64,000 nucleotides of DNA from Burkholderia cepacia ATCC 25416. Its GTDB lineage: Bacteria; Pseudomonadota; Gammaproteobacteria; Burkholderiales; Burkholderiaceae. The stretch is taken from contig NZ_CP012982.1 in the NCBI RefSeq assembly GCF_001411495.1, positions 3,286,001 to 3,350,000 on the forward strand. Direction: 5' to 3'. Positions within the stretch are counted from its first letter, which is position 1. Every line of letters starts with the position of its first letter. This document shows positions 41,302 through 49,564 of the stretch, in pieces. The translations under genes and the position numbers were made by a program. Under the pieces are notes generated by a model. The model made no database searches. It saw only the letters and a program-made list of their open reading frames with translations, and was not told the origin of the DNA.

Positions 41302-41652
41302 TCATTGCGCCGCGCTGCCTGCCGCCGCATCGCGCAGCCCCACCCTTGCACCGCCCGCCTGGCATGCGATCAGCGCCTGTTCGGCCTGCATGAACGCGCG
41401 GCGCAGCGTGTCGTCCATGTCGTCGCCGACACACGCCGGCAGCAGCCAGAGCGACGTGTCGCGCATCACGAGGTCGAGCCGCACGTCGTACCGGCGCGCG
41501 CCATCGGCGGCGGCACGCGATTCGATGGCGAGGTGGCAGCCGTCGATCAGCGCGCGGAAGCGCTCGAGCCGCACCAGCAGCGCGCCGGCTTCGGCTTCGA
41601 TCGCGGCGGTACCCGCGAATCCATGGCAGGCGATCTGCATGCCCACGCCCAT
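41302..41652 (-). CDS. HPF/RaiA-like ribosome-associated protein
   Basis: A 116-residue protein starting MGVGMQIACHGFAGTAAIEA. The core (ALLVRLERFRALIDGCHLAI, then RRYDVRLDLVMRDTSLWLLP, and DTLRRAFMQAEQALIACQ) has the beta-alpha-beta-beta-alpha order and spacing of the sigma-54 modulation/HPF family, which binds idle ribosomes, though the resemblance is moderate. CAGGAG precedes the ATG. It is divergent in direction from the FNR-like gene upstream by position and lies beside other small genes, fitting a low-oxygen dormancy role (inference). Confidence 0.6.
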   Translation of the reverse strand: MGVGMQIACHGFAGTAAIEAEAGALLVRLERFRALIDGCHLAIESRAAADGARRYDVRLDLVMRDTSLWLLPACVGDDMDDTLRRAFMQAEQALIACQAGGARVGLRDAAAGSAAQ

Positions 41653-41807
41653 GTCGTGTCTCCTGACGGGGCCGCCCGCTCGTCGACCGCCTTGCATATG
41701 CCGCCCGCATCGACATGCGGCGGCACGTGTTGCCCGTGGCACGGCGCGATTTCTTCGATCGCTGCCCGGCCGATAGTCTGCCCGCGCCTTCGTCGGCGCG
41801 GGATCGT

Positions 41808-42047
41808 TCATACGTTGAAGGTCTGCGACGCCTTCATCTCGATCCATGTCATGCCTGCCCGCAGCCCTTCGATCATCGCCTCACGCTCGGTCGGATACGC
41901 ATGGCTGTGCTCGAACGTATGGTGAAAGCGCGCGGCGCCGGCGCCATGCTCGACCGACACGCGGCAGCGGAATTCGCCCGATTCGCACGGGCGCGTCTCG
42001 ACTTCGACGGACCAGTCGCGTTCGTGAATGTTGCCCTGCAGTGTCAT
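41808..42047 (-). CDS. Small hypothetical protein
   Basis: A 79-residue protein, MTLQGNIHERDWSVEVETRP and onward, ending EMKASQTFNV. The sequence alternates beta-like segments (FRCRVSVEHGAGAARFHHTF) with a C-terminal helix (TEREAMIEGLRAGMTWIEMK). AGGAGGG lies directly upstream. No family recognised. It starts 22 nt after the DUF1488 stop, on the same strand, and is probably co-transcribed with it. Confidence 0.7.
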   Translation of the reverse strand: MTLQGNIHERDWSVEVETRPCESGEFRCRVSVEHGAGAARFHHTFEHSHAYPTEREAMIEGLRAGMTWIEMKASQTFNV

Positions 42048-42069
42048 GCACCCTCCTGCTGTATCCGTC

Positions 42070-42354
42070 TCAGAGCCGGAAGTGGCCGCTGTGCAACAGC
42101 ACCGGCCGGCCGCCGATTTCCTCGAGCATGCGTCGCGCCATCGCCTCGATTGCCGACCGGTGCGCTTCGAATGCGGCCAGCAGGTCGCGTTCGAGCAGCG
42201 ACGGCGCGCCGAAATGATCTTCCAGCGCCTCGGCCGTGACCGCGCACTGCACGCAACGTCCGTCGACCAGCGCCGAAAACGCCACGACCAGGTCGCGTGC
42301 GCAATATTCGGGCGGTTCCGGCGGGAAGGCAATCTGCATCTGTCCGCCTGTCAT
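42070..42354 (-). CDS. DUF1488 protein
   Basis: A 94-residue protein with the DUF1488 pattern: IAFPPEPPEYCARDLVVAFS, then ALVDGRCVQCAVTAEALEDHFGA (split across the domain) and the C-terminal helix HRSAIEAMARRMLEEIGGRP. Function unknown. The ATG at 42354 has GGAG upstream; an ATG at 42339 (MQIAFPPE) is an alternative. An FNR-like box (TTGAC-N4-GTCAA) lies about 51-64 bases upstream, so this gene and the one after it may be FNR-regulated. Confidence 0.82.
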   Translation of the reverse strand: MTGGQMQIAFPPEPPEYCARDLVVAFSALVDGRCVQCAVTAEALEDHFGAPSLLERDLLAAFEAHRSAIEAMARRMLEEIGGRPVLLHSGHFRL

Positions 42355-42404
42355 CGTCGTGATGGCTCCATGACAAGAGCATAGTGGCGCGCGCGCCTCC
42401 ACGC

Positions 42405-42418
42405 TTGACCCACGTCAA
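42405..42418 (-). promoter_or_regulatory. Symmetric FNR-like box
   Basis: TTGAC-N4-GTCAA is a perfect inverted repeat, differing from the FNR consensus by one symmetric substitution in each half. It lies 51-64 bases upstream of the DUF1488 ATG, a sensible activator position. Confidence 0.5.
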
Positions 42419-42492
42419 CGGGTTCGCTGCGCTGCACGATGGACGGCGCGGCAGCGTGCCGGCCGCGACTGCGCGACGCCCCCTCGCTCGCT

Positions 42493-42522
42493 TTCAACCC
42501 GCCTTCAACCCACATTCAACCC
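42493..42522. repeat. Three phased TTCAACCC repeats
   Basis: TTCAACCC occurs at 42493, 42504 and 42515, with an 11-base period, overlapping the stop codon of the DUF488 gene. Significance unknown. Confidence 0.5.
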
Positions 42523-42914
42523 GCGTCGGGCTCGATCGTCGCGCCGCGTTCCGCGAGCAGTTCGCGCAGCACGCTGCGGTGGCAATGGCGTTCGTCATCG
42601 CAATAGCAGCCGATCGAGAACGCGGTGGTCGCCGACAGCGCCGCCAGCAGGTCGAGCACCTTCGGCGCGTCGCCATGCGCCATCTCCGCGCGGAAGTGAC
42701 GCCGGAACGCGTTCCATTCGGCGTCCGTTTCGGCGGCCTGCGCCTGCGCGACGAGTTCCGGGCTCGGAGACAACGTCGGCAGCCATACATCATAGTAGTT
42801 GCGCGACGCGAATTCCGCCTTCGGCACGCCGCGCGGCGGCCGCCGCACCGTGCCGATCCGCAGGCCCTCGCCGGCCGCGCGCGGCGTGCCGAGCTGGATG
42901 ATCCGGATGCCCAT
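42516..42914 (-). CDS. DUF488 family protein
   Basis: A 132-residue protein. The family signature is visible: IRIIQLGTPRAAGEGLRIGT at the start, YYDVWLPTLSPSPELV, and GCYCDDERHCHRSVLRELL near the C-terminus, with the Cys-Cys-His-His cluster usual for DUF488. Function unknown. The ATG at 42914 is followed by MGIRIIQL and preceded by AGGAGCGAC. It is a single gene between the DUF1488 pair and the terminator of the aminotransferase gene. Confidence 0.85.
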   Translation of the reverse strand: MGIRIIQLGTPRAAGEGLRIGTVRRPPRGVPKAEFASRNYYDVWLPTLSPSPELVAQAQAAETDAEWNAFRRHFRAEMAHGDAPKVLDLLAALSATTAFSIGCYCDDERHCHRSVLRELLAERGATIEPDAG

Positions 42915-43005
42915 GTCGCTCCTGTTCGTGTTGCGTCCGATTGCGTGATCGTACCGCCGCGCCTGCGCCCCCGTCAGCCGGGTGGCGGACATTGCAGCCG
43001 CACAA

Positions 43006-43043
43006 AGAAAAACCGGCTGCCCCCTTGCGGGAGACAGCCGGTT
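43006..43043 (-). terminator. Rho-independent terminator of aminotransferase gene
   Basis: On the minus strand AACCGGCTG pairs with CAGCCGGTT and the inner CTCCC with GGGGG-type bases, followed by TTTTTC. It lies 36 nt beyond the stop of the aromatic aminotransferase gene. Confidence 0.8.
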
Positions 43044-43078
43044 CGGCCAGCCGCGTTGCGCGCCGGGGCGCGCCGCGA

Positions 43079-44281
43079 TCAGACGCCGCTCTTCAGCACC
43101 TTGCCGATCGCATCGGCGACGATGGCGACGTTCGAGTCGTTCAGGCCCGCGACGCACATCCGGCCCGAACGCAGGATGTACACGCCGTGCACTTCGCGCA
43201 GCGCGTCGACCTGCGATTCGGTCAGGCCCGTGTACGTGAACATGCCGCGCTGCTTCACGTAGCGCGTCAGTGCCTCGCCGCTGACGTGGTCGCGCAGGCC
43301 GTCATGGATCGACTGGCGCATCCGCGCGATGCGGCGGCACATCGCCGCCAGTTCCTCTTCCCACTGCTTGCGCAGTGCCGGCGTACCGAGCACGGTGGCC
43401 ACGACCTTCGCGCCGTAGGTCTGCGGGTTGCTGTAGTTCGAGCGCACGGCACCGGCCAGCTGGCCGAGCACGCGGTCGGCCGCGGCGGCATCCTCGCAGA
43501 CGACGCTCAGGCCGCCCACGCGTTCGCCGTACAGCGAGAAGTTCTTCGAGAACGAGTTTGCGACCAGCGCCGGCACGCCGCGGCGGGCCAGTTCGCGCAC
43601 CGCGAACGCGTCCGCGTCGAGGCCCGCGCCGAAGCCCTGGTAGGCCATGTCGACGAACGGCAGCAGCCCGCGCGCCTCGATCACGTCGATCAGCTTCTCC
43701 CACTGGCCTTCGTCGAGATCGACGCCGGTCGGGTTATGGCAGCACGCGTGCAGCAGCACGATGCTGCGCGCCGGCAGCGCGTCGATCGCCGCGAGCATCG
43801 CGTCGAACTTCAGGCCGCCCGTCGCCTCGTCGTAGTACGGATACGTGTTCACCGTGAAGCCGGCGCGTTCGAAGATGAAGCGGTGGTTTTCCCAGCTCGG
43901 ATCGCTGAGCCACACCTGCGAATCCGGGAAATAGCGCTTCAGGAAATCGGCGCCCACCTTCAGTGCGCCGGAGCCGCCGAGCGTCTGCAGCGTCGCGATG
44001 CGGCCGGCCGCGCGGGCCGGGTGATCGGCGCCGAACACGAGCGCCTGCACGGCGTCGCGATACGCGGCGAGGCCGACCATCGGCAGGTACGGCTTCGCGC
44101 CGAGGTCGCGCTGCAGCGCGGTTTCGGCTTCGCGCACGGCGCCCATCACCGGAATCCGGCCTTCGGCGTCGAAGTAGATGCCGATGCTCAGGTTGACCTT
44201 CTGGTCGCGCGGATCTTTCTGGAAGTTCTCGTTGAGCGTCAGGATCGGGTCGCCCGGGTACGCGTCGATGTGTTCGAACAT
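43079..44281 (-). CDS. tyrB: Aromatic amino-acid aminotransferase
   Basis: A 400-residue PLP-dependent class I aminotransferase of the aspartate/tyrosine group. Features: DPILTLNENFQKDPRDQKVN at the N-terminus, CHNPTGVDL, the PLP Lys246 in ANSFSKNFSLYGERVGG, and the C-terminal substrate-carboxylate Arg region (YILRSGRMCVAGL). It interconverts aromatic amino acids (and aspartate) with their 2-oxo acids, using 2-oxoglutarate. It lies just downstream of an aromatic-type permease gene on the same strand, suggesting joint uptake and use of Phe/Tyr/Trp. Confidence 0.9.
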   Translation of the reverse strand: MFEHIDAYPGDPILTLNENFQKDPRDQKVNLSIGIYFDAEGRIPVMGAVREAETALQRDLGAKPYLPMVGLAAYRDAVQALVFGADHPARAAGRIATLQTLGGSGALKVGADFLKRYFPDSQVWLSDPSWENHRFIFERAGFTVNTYPYYDEATGGLKFDAMLAAIDALPARSIVLLHACCHNPTGVDLDEGQWEKLIDVIEARGLLPFVDMAYQGFGAGLDADAFAVRELARRGVPALVANSFSKNFSLYGERVGGLSVVCEDAAAADRVLGQLAGAVRSNYSNPQTYGAKVVATVLGTPALRKQWEEELAAMCRRIARMRQSIHDGLRDHVSGEALTRYVKQRGMFTYTGLTESQVDALREVHGVYILRSGRMCVAGLNDSNVAIVADAIGKVLKSGV

Positions 44282-44326
44282 GGCTTGAGTCTGTCTCGTT
44301 TGGAAGAATGATCGGGCCGGCCTGCG

Positions 44327-45712
44327 TCAGCGTGCGGATGCGCCGTCGTGCACCGCATAGCCTGCATTCTTCTGACGGAAGCGATACCCGACCGCGAGCA
44401 CCGCGAGCCATACCGGGATCAGGTACACCGACAGGCGGAGATCCGGCGTCAGGTACATCACGACGAGAATGCCGGCCATGAATGCCAGGCACAGGTAATT
44501 CGTGAAAGGATAGCCCAGACTGCGGAAGGAAGTCTCCTCCCGGGCCGCACGCTTCGCCTGGCGGAACTTCAGGTGGATCAGCGTGATCATCGCCCAGTTG
44601 ATGATCAGCGCCGACACGACGAGGCCCATCAGCACCTCGAACGCCTTGCCCGGCATGAAGTAGTTGACCAGCACGCACACGCCGGTCGCGAGCGCCGACG
44701 CGCCGAGCGCGGCGAGCGGAATGCCGCGCTTGTTCACCGAGCACAGCACCTTCGGCGCATTGCCCTGCTGCGCGAGGCCGAACAGCATCCGGCTGTTGCT
44801 GTACACGCCGCTGTTGTAGACCGACAGCGCGGCCGTCAGCACGACCACGTTCAGCACGTTGGCCACCAGGTTGCTGCTCAGCGCGTGGAAGATCAGCACG
44901 AACGGGCTACCGCCGGTGACGACCTTTTCCCACGGATACAGCGACAGCAGCACGGCGAGCGCGCCGATGTAGAAAATCAGGATCCGGTAGATCACCTGGT
45001 TGGTCGCGCGCGGAATGCTGCGCTTCGGATCGTCGGCCTCGGCCGCGGTGATGCCGATCAACTCCAGCCCGCCGAACGAGAACATGATGGCGGCCATCGA
45101 CATCACGAGCCCCGACACGCCGTTCGGGAAGAAGCCGCCGTGCTGCCACAGGTTCCGGACGCTCGCCTCCGGGCCTGCATGGCCGCTCGCGAGCAGCCAG
45201 CCGCCGAAGCCGATCATGCCGACGATCGCGGCGACCTTGATGATCGAGAACCAGAATTCCGTCTCGCCGTACGACTTCACGCTCGCCAGGTTGAGCAGGT
45301 TGATCGCGACGAAGAACACCAGCGCCGACACCCAGGTCGGCACGCCGGGCCACCAGTACTGCACGTAGATCCCGACGGCCGACAGCTCGGCCATGCTGAC
45401 GAGGATGTACAGCACCCAGTAGTTCCAGCCCGACAGGAAGCCGGTGAAGTGGCCGACGTACTTGTTGGCGAAGTAGCTGAACGAGCCGGCGACGGGCTCG
45501 TCGACGACCATCTCGCCGAGCTGGCGCATGATGAAGAACGCGACGATGCCGGCCACCGCGTAACCGAGCAGCACGGACGGGCCCGCCATCTTGATCGTCT
45601 GCGCGATACCGAGGAACAGCCCCGTGCCGAGCGCGCCGCCGAGCGCAATCAGCTGGATGTGCCGGTTCTTCAGCCCGCGCTTCAGGCCGTCGCTCTCGTT
45701 TCCAGAAACCAT
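44327..45712 (-). CDS. Aromatic-type amino-acid permease (AroP/PheP-like)
   Basis: A 461-residue APC transporter with about 12 helices. Motifs: RHIQLIALGGALGTGLFLGI in helix 1, MRQLGEMVVDEPVAGSFSYF, FSFGGLELIGITAAEADDPK, and a C-terminal region similar to AroP/PheP. The specificity for aromatic amino acids is inferred from similarity and from the adjacent aromatic aminotransferase gene. The ATG at 45712 (MVSGNESDG) has GGAG upstream; a longer in-frame extension to 45916 is not permease-like. The Lrp-type regulator gene is divergent from it. Confidence 0.87.
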   Translation of the reverse strand: MVSGNESDGLKRGLKNRHIQLIALGGALGTGLFLGIAQTIKMAGPSVLLGYAVAGIVAFFIMRQLGEMVVDEPVAGSFSYFANKYVGHFTGFLSGWNYWVLYILVSMAELSAVGIYVQYWWPGVPTWVSALVFFVAINLLNLASVKSYGETEFWFSIIKVAAIVGMIGFGGWLLASGHAGPEASVRNLWQHGGFFPNGVSGLVMSMAAIMFSFGGLELIGITAAEADDPKRSIPRATNQVIYRILIFYIGALAVLLSLYPWEKVVTGGSPFVLIFHALSSNLVANVLNVVVLTAALSVYNSGVYSNSRMLFGLAQQGNAPKVLCSVNKRGIPLAALGASALATGVCVLVNYFMPGKAFEVLMGLVVSALIINWAMITLIHLKFRQAKRAAREETSFRSLGYPFTNYLCLAFMAGILVVMYLTPDLRLSVYLIPVWLAVLAVGYRFRQKNAGYAVHDGASAR

Positions 45713-46031
45713 GTCTTCTCCACTCTGTCCGCCTCCGCCTGAAGCGGGGTGCGGCGCGCCTCGGTGTGCCGGGCGCTGTTTTGCTGTGCCGGGGCCGTTC
45801 GTGGAGCCGCCGGGTTGGGGACTGCAATCTTCGCGTGGCGGCGCCCGATTCGCGTCGGCGTCCCCGCCAGACCGGCCGCCGACCGTCGCCGCGCCCGCCT
45901 TGCTGCGATCGCACACGAAAATCCGGCGTCAGTTTAGCGTCGCGACGGCGAAATCGGGTTTCGTAACCCGCTCATGCAAACCCTACATTATGAGATAAGA
46001 TTGCACCCAGGAGACGGATGAGGAAATAAAA
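45713..46031. other. Divergent intergenic region
   Basis: 319 bases between the aromatic permease and the Lrp-type regulator. No gene seen. The AT-richer stretch around 45960-46020 should hold the regulator's own promoter and the permease promoter. Confidence 0.3.
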
Positions 46032-46505
46032 ATGCATGAACCGGTTCTGGATCGCCTCGATCGCCACTTGCTCGCGATCCTGCAGGAGAACGGCCGCGCG
46101 TCGAACCTCGATCTGGCGAAGGCGGTCGGCCTGTCGCCCGCGCAGACACTGCGCCGCCACCGGCGGCTGGAGGAAATCGGCGCGATCCGCCGCTACGAAA
46201 CCCGGCTGTGCCCCGATACGCTCGGTTTTGGCGTCACCGCCTTCGTGCACGTGACGATGGAGCGCGGGCATATCCGCGACCTGTCGAAGTTCCAGAAACT
46301 CGTGTCGGATCTCGCGCAGATCCAGGAGTGTTTTTCAGTGACGGGCGATATCGACTACGTGCTGAAAGTCGTCGCGCGTGACCTGAAGGGGCTGTCCACG
46401 TTCCTGCTCGAGACGCTGATGCGCATTCCCGGCGTGAGCGGCGTGCATTCGAGCGTGTGCCTCGACGAGATCAAGTGCACGAGCGCGATGCCGGTGGAAG
46501 GCTGA
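46032..46505 (+). CDS. Lrp/AsnC-family transcriptional regulator
   Basis: A 157-residue regulator. The N-terminal helix-turn-helix reads RLDRHLLAILQENGRASNLD and AKAVGLSPAQTLRRHRRLEE. The C-terminal RAM ligand domain includes VTAFVHVTMERG and ECFSVTGDIDYVLKVVARDL. AGGA lies upstream of the ATG. It is divergent from the aromatic permease/aminotransferase pair, which it most likely controls in response to an amino acid (inference). It ends 13 bases before the convergent EamA gene. Confidence 0.93.
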   Translation: MHEPVLDRLDRHLLAILQENGRASNLDLAKAVGLSPAQTLRRHRRLEEIGAIRRYETRLCPDTLGFGVTAFVHVTMERGHIRDLSKFQKLVSDLAQIQECFSVTGDIDYVLKVVARDLKGLSTFLLETLMRIPGVSGVHSSVCLDEIKCTSAMPVEG

Positions 46506-46518
46506 AGCACCGGGCCGC

Positions 46519-47430
46519 TTACCTCACTGCCTCGAACGCACTGATCAGCAACGCCCCCGCCGCGATCACCAGGCAACCGGCCGCCCGGCGCGGCGTCAGC
46601 CGCTCGCCAAGATATACGCGAGCGATCAGCGCCGCGAACACCACGCTCGTTTCCCGCAGCGCCGACACCGGCCCCATCGGCGCGCGATCCATCGCCCAGA
46701 TCACGATGCCGTACGCGAGCGCCGCGAACACGCCGCCGCACGCAGCCTTCGCCGTTTCGCCGACATCCTGCGTCAGCCGTAACGGCCCCGCCCGCAGCCG
46801 GTAGTACGCGGCCATCATCGCGCCCGTCAGCACGAACATCCACGCGGTATAGCCGACCGTGTTGCCGCTTTCCCGCACGCCGATTCCGTCGACCACGCTG
46901 TAGGCCGCGATCGACACGCCGGTCGCGAACGCGGTCGGCAGAACCTGCATCATCCGGTGCTTCGCGTCGCGCCCGCGCTCCAGGCCGATCGCCAGGATGC
47001 CCGCGCAGATCAGCACGAGCCCGCATTGCGCGCCGGCATTCAGGTGCTCGCCCGCAAACACCGCCGCGCCGAGCGTGACGAGCAGCGGCGCGGTGCCGCG
47101 CGCGACCGGATACGCGACGGTCAGGTCGCCGTGCTCGTACGCGCGCACCAGCAGCAGCGTATAGACGACGTGGAGCACGGCCGATGCGACGACGCAGAGC
47201 CAGCTCGCGGGCGTGATCGGCGCGGCGGCCGGCAGGAACAGCAGCGCGAACAGCCCGATGGCGATCTGCAGCACGGTGGCCGACCGCAGCCGGTCGCCGC
47301 TGCTGCGGACGAGCGCATTCCATGACGCATGCAGGAACGCGGCACACAGAACGGCAAACAGAACGGGGATCGGCACGATGCGTACTCGCTGACGGTCGGC
47401 CACGCGAAATCGTCGCCGCAGGGCGTTCAT
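46519..47430 (-). CDS. EamA/DMT-family transporter
   Basis: A 303-residue inner-membrane protein with about ten helices in two EamA repeats. Motifs include FLHASWNALVRSSGDRLRSA in the first repeat, AYEHGDLTVAYPVARGTAPL, and SALRETSVVFAALIARVYLG in the second. A metabolite exporter of unknown substrate. The first 20 residues are Arg-rich, so the true start may be an internal GTG nearer residue 17. Convergent with the Lrp-type gene. Confidence 0.87.
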   Translation of the reverse strand: MNALRRRFRVADRQRVRIVPIPVLFAVLCAAFLHASWNALVRSSGDRLRSATVLQIAIGLFALLFLPAAAPITPASWLCVVASAVLHVVYTLLLVRAYEHGDLTVAYPVARGTAPLLVTLGAAVFAGEHLNAGAQCGLVLICAGILAIGLERGRDAKHRMMQVLPTAFATGVSIAAYSVVDGIGVRESGNTVGYTAWMFVLTGAMMAAYYRLRAGPLRLTQDVGETAKAACGGVFAALAYGIVIWAMDRAPMGPVSALRETSVVFAALIARVYLGERLTPRRAAGCLVIAAGALLISAFEAVR

Positions 47431-47787
47431 CGTATGAATACGTCATCCGGTTGTCAAAAAACCTGCGCTGCGCAGCGTCCTGTGCCCCCGCGCTGCCATG
47501 CCGTTTCGCCTGTCCCGCCCGCCCCGTGAGGCATCCGCGGCAATCGCCCCGCCCGCCGCGGAATGTGACGCGAAGGTGGCAGGCGGTCCGCCCCTTTCCG
47601 TTCTCTTTCGGTTCGCGCCCCGGCGTAATGAAATCGATACCGCAGCGCAATCGGCGCGAAACCACTCCGTCCCCATATCTTCATACGGGACTGTTTCAAT
47701 GCGCGTGCTCTCTCACGAGCTCCGCGCCGAACCGACACGGCGACGGGGCCGCTCTCCACCATCGAAGACCTTACCTGGAGTTTCCCG
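47431..47787. other. Intergenic region
   Basis: 357 bases between divergent transporter and phosphatase genes. No convincing gene; promoters for both are expected. Confidence 0.3.
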
Positions 47788-49461
47788 ATGTTCCGTCAAG
47801 CCTTGCTCGTCACCGCCTGCGCAGCCGCGGCGCTGGCGCTGTTCGCCTGCGGCGGCAGCGACGATCCCACGTCGACGCCTGCCGTGTCGTCGCAGGATGC
47901 GCTGCAGACCGCCACGCCGATCAAGCATGTCGTCGTGATCTATGGCGAAAACATCTCGTTCGACCACTACTTCGGCACCTACCCGAACGCGACGAACCCG
48001 TCGGGCGAACCGGCGTTCACCGCTAAAGCCGGCACGCCGACGCCGAACGGGCTGACGGGCACGCTGCTCACCGCGAACCCGAACTTCACGAACACGGCCA
48101 ACGGCACCGACGCGGCGAACCCGTTCCGCCTCGACCGCACGCAGGCCGCGACCGCCGACCAGAACCACGCGTACACGGCCGAACAGCAGGCCGAGGACAA
48201 CGGCCTCGCCGACCTGTTCCCGAAATACACCGGCAAGGGCTCGTCCGGCGGCGCCGGCGCATTCGGCACGAAGGGCCAGGTGATGGGCTACTTCGACGGC
48301 AACACCGTGACCGCGCTGTGGAATTACGCCCAGCGCTTCGCGATGAGCGACAACACGTTCACGACGGTCTACGGCCCGTCGACGCCCGGCGCGCTGAACG
48401 TCGTGTCCGGCCAGACCAACGGGATGCAGATCGTCAAGACGTCGAAGCAGCCTTCGACGCTCGCGTCCAGCTCGTACTACATCAATGACGGCCAGGGCGG
48501 CCTCACGATGATCAACGACGTCGACCCGGGCTTCGACGTGTGCTCGAGCACGACCGACCAGGCGATGATGACGGGCAAGAACATCGGCGACCTGCTGAAC
48601 GGCGCGAAGATCACGTGGGGCGGCTTCATGGGCGGCTTCAACCTGTCGACGACGAACGGCAACGGCACGACGGGCTGCGCGCGCAGCACGGTCGCGACCG
48701 CCGTGAACGCCGCGACGGCCGACTACATCCCGCACCACAACTGGTTCCAGTACTACGCGTCGACCGCGAACCCGCAGCACACGCGCCCGAGCTCGGTCGC
48801 GGCGATCGGCTCGAGCTTCCAGACCGACGGCAAGACCGCCGAACCCGCGAACCACCAGTACGACACGGACGACTTCTTCGCCGCCGTGAAGGCCGGCAAC
48901 TTCCCGTCGGTCAGCTACCTGAAGGCCCCGGCCGCACAGGATGCGCACGCCGGCTATTCGGATCCGCTCGACGAGCAGGCGTTCGTGACGAAGGTCGTCA
49001 ACTTCCTGCAGCAGCAGCCGGACTGGCAGAACACGGCCGTGATCGTCACCTATGACGACTCGGACGGCTGGTACGACCACGTGTACACGGCACCGACGCG
49101 CGCGTCGTCCGATCCGGTCGACCAGGTCAACGGCAACGGCAAGTGCGGCACGGGCGGCACCACCGGCGTGAACGGCTCGACCGTGAACGGCCGCTGCGGC
49201 CCGGGCGTGCGCATTCCGCTGATCGTGATCTCGCCGTACGCGAAGCAGAACTACGTCGACCACACGATGCTCGACCAGTCGTCCGTCGTGCGCTTCATCG
49301 AGGACAACTGGCTGGGCGGCCAGCGCATCGGCGGCGGTTCGTTCGATGCGACGGCGGGCGACCTGCGCGCGCTGTTCGACTTCTCGTCGAAGCCGAACAC
49401 GACGCCGCTGTACCTCGACCCGACGCTCGGCACCGCATTGAGCGCGGCACCGGCGATCTGA
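47788..49461 (+). CDS. acpA: AcpA-type acid phosphatase/phospholipase C-like lipoprotein
   Basis: A 557-residue exported enzyme of the phosphoesterase (phospholipase C/AcpA) family. The N-terminus has a lipobox (ALALFAC, Cys21) for lipid anchoring. Metal and active-site motifs include HVVVIYGENISFDHYFGTYP, VYGPSTPGALNVVSGQTNG, VIVTYDDSDGWYDHVY and GPGVRIPLIVISPYAKQ, the last typical of this family. It should hydrolyse phosphomonoesters or phospholipids in the envelope. TGGAG precedes the ATG. A hairpin follows, then the di-haem peroxidase gene. Confidence 0.85.
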   Translation: MFRQALLVTACAAAALALFACGGSDDPTSTPAVSSQDALQTATPIKHVVVIYGENISFDHYFGTYPNATNPSGEPAFTAKAGTPTPNGLTGTLLTANPNFTNTANGTDAANPFRLDRTQAATADQNHAYTAEQQAEDNGLADLFPKYTGKGSSGGAGAFGTKGQVMGYFDGNTVTALWNYAQRFAMSDNTFTTVYGPSTPGALNVVSGQTNGMQIVKTSKQPSTLASSSYYINDGQGGLTMINDVDPGFDVCSSTTDQAMMTGKNIGDLLNGAKITWGGFMGGFNLSTTNGNGTTGCARSTVATAVNAATADYIPHHNWFQYYASTANPQHTRPSSVAAIGSSFQTDGKTAEPANHQYDTDDFFAAVKAGNFPSVSYLKAPAAQDAHAGYSDPLDEQAFVTKVVNFLQQQPDWQNTAVIVTYDDSDGWYDHVYTAPTRASSDPVDQVNGNGKCGTGGTTGVNGSTVNGRCGPGVRIPLIVISPYAKQNYVDHTMLDQSSVVRFIEDNWLGGQRIGGGSFDATAGDLRALFDFSSKPNTTPLYLDPTLGTALSAAPAI

Positions 49462-49481
49462 CCGGTATTGCATGACCGCAT

Positions 49482-49504
49482 GGCCGGCGCCTCACGCGCC
49501 GGCC
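49482..49504 (+). terminator. Hairpin terminator after phosphatase gene
   Basis: GGCCGGCGC pairs perfectly with GCGCCGGCC across a 5-nt loop, and the following bases are T-rich (GTTTCCGTTTGTT). It lies 20 nt past the phosphatase stop. Confidence 0.65.
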
Positions 49505-49564
49505 GTTTCCGTTTGTTCCGTTCAACGCGCCGCTTCGTGCGGCGCCCGATTCCCGACCGACAGC

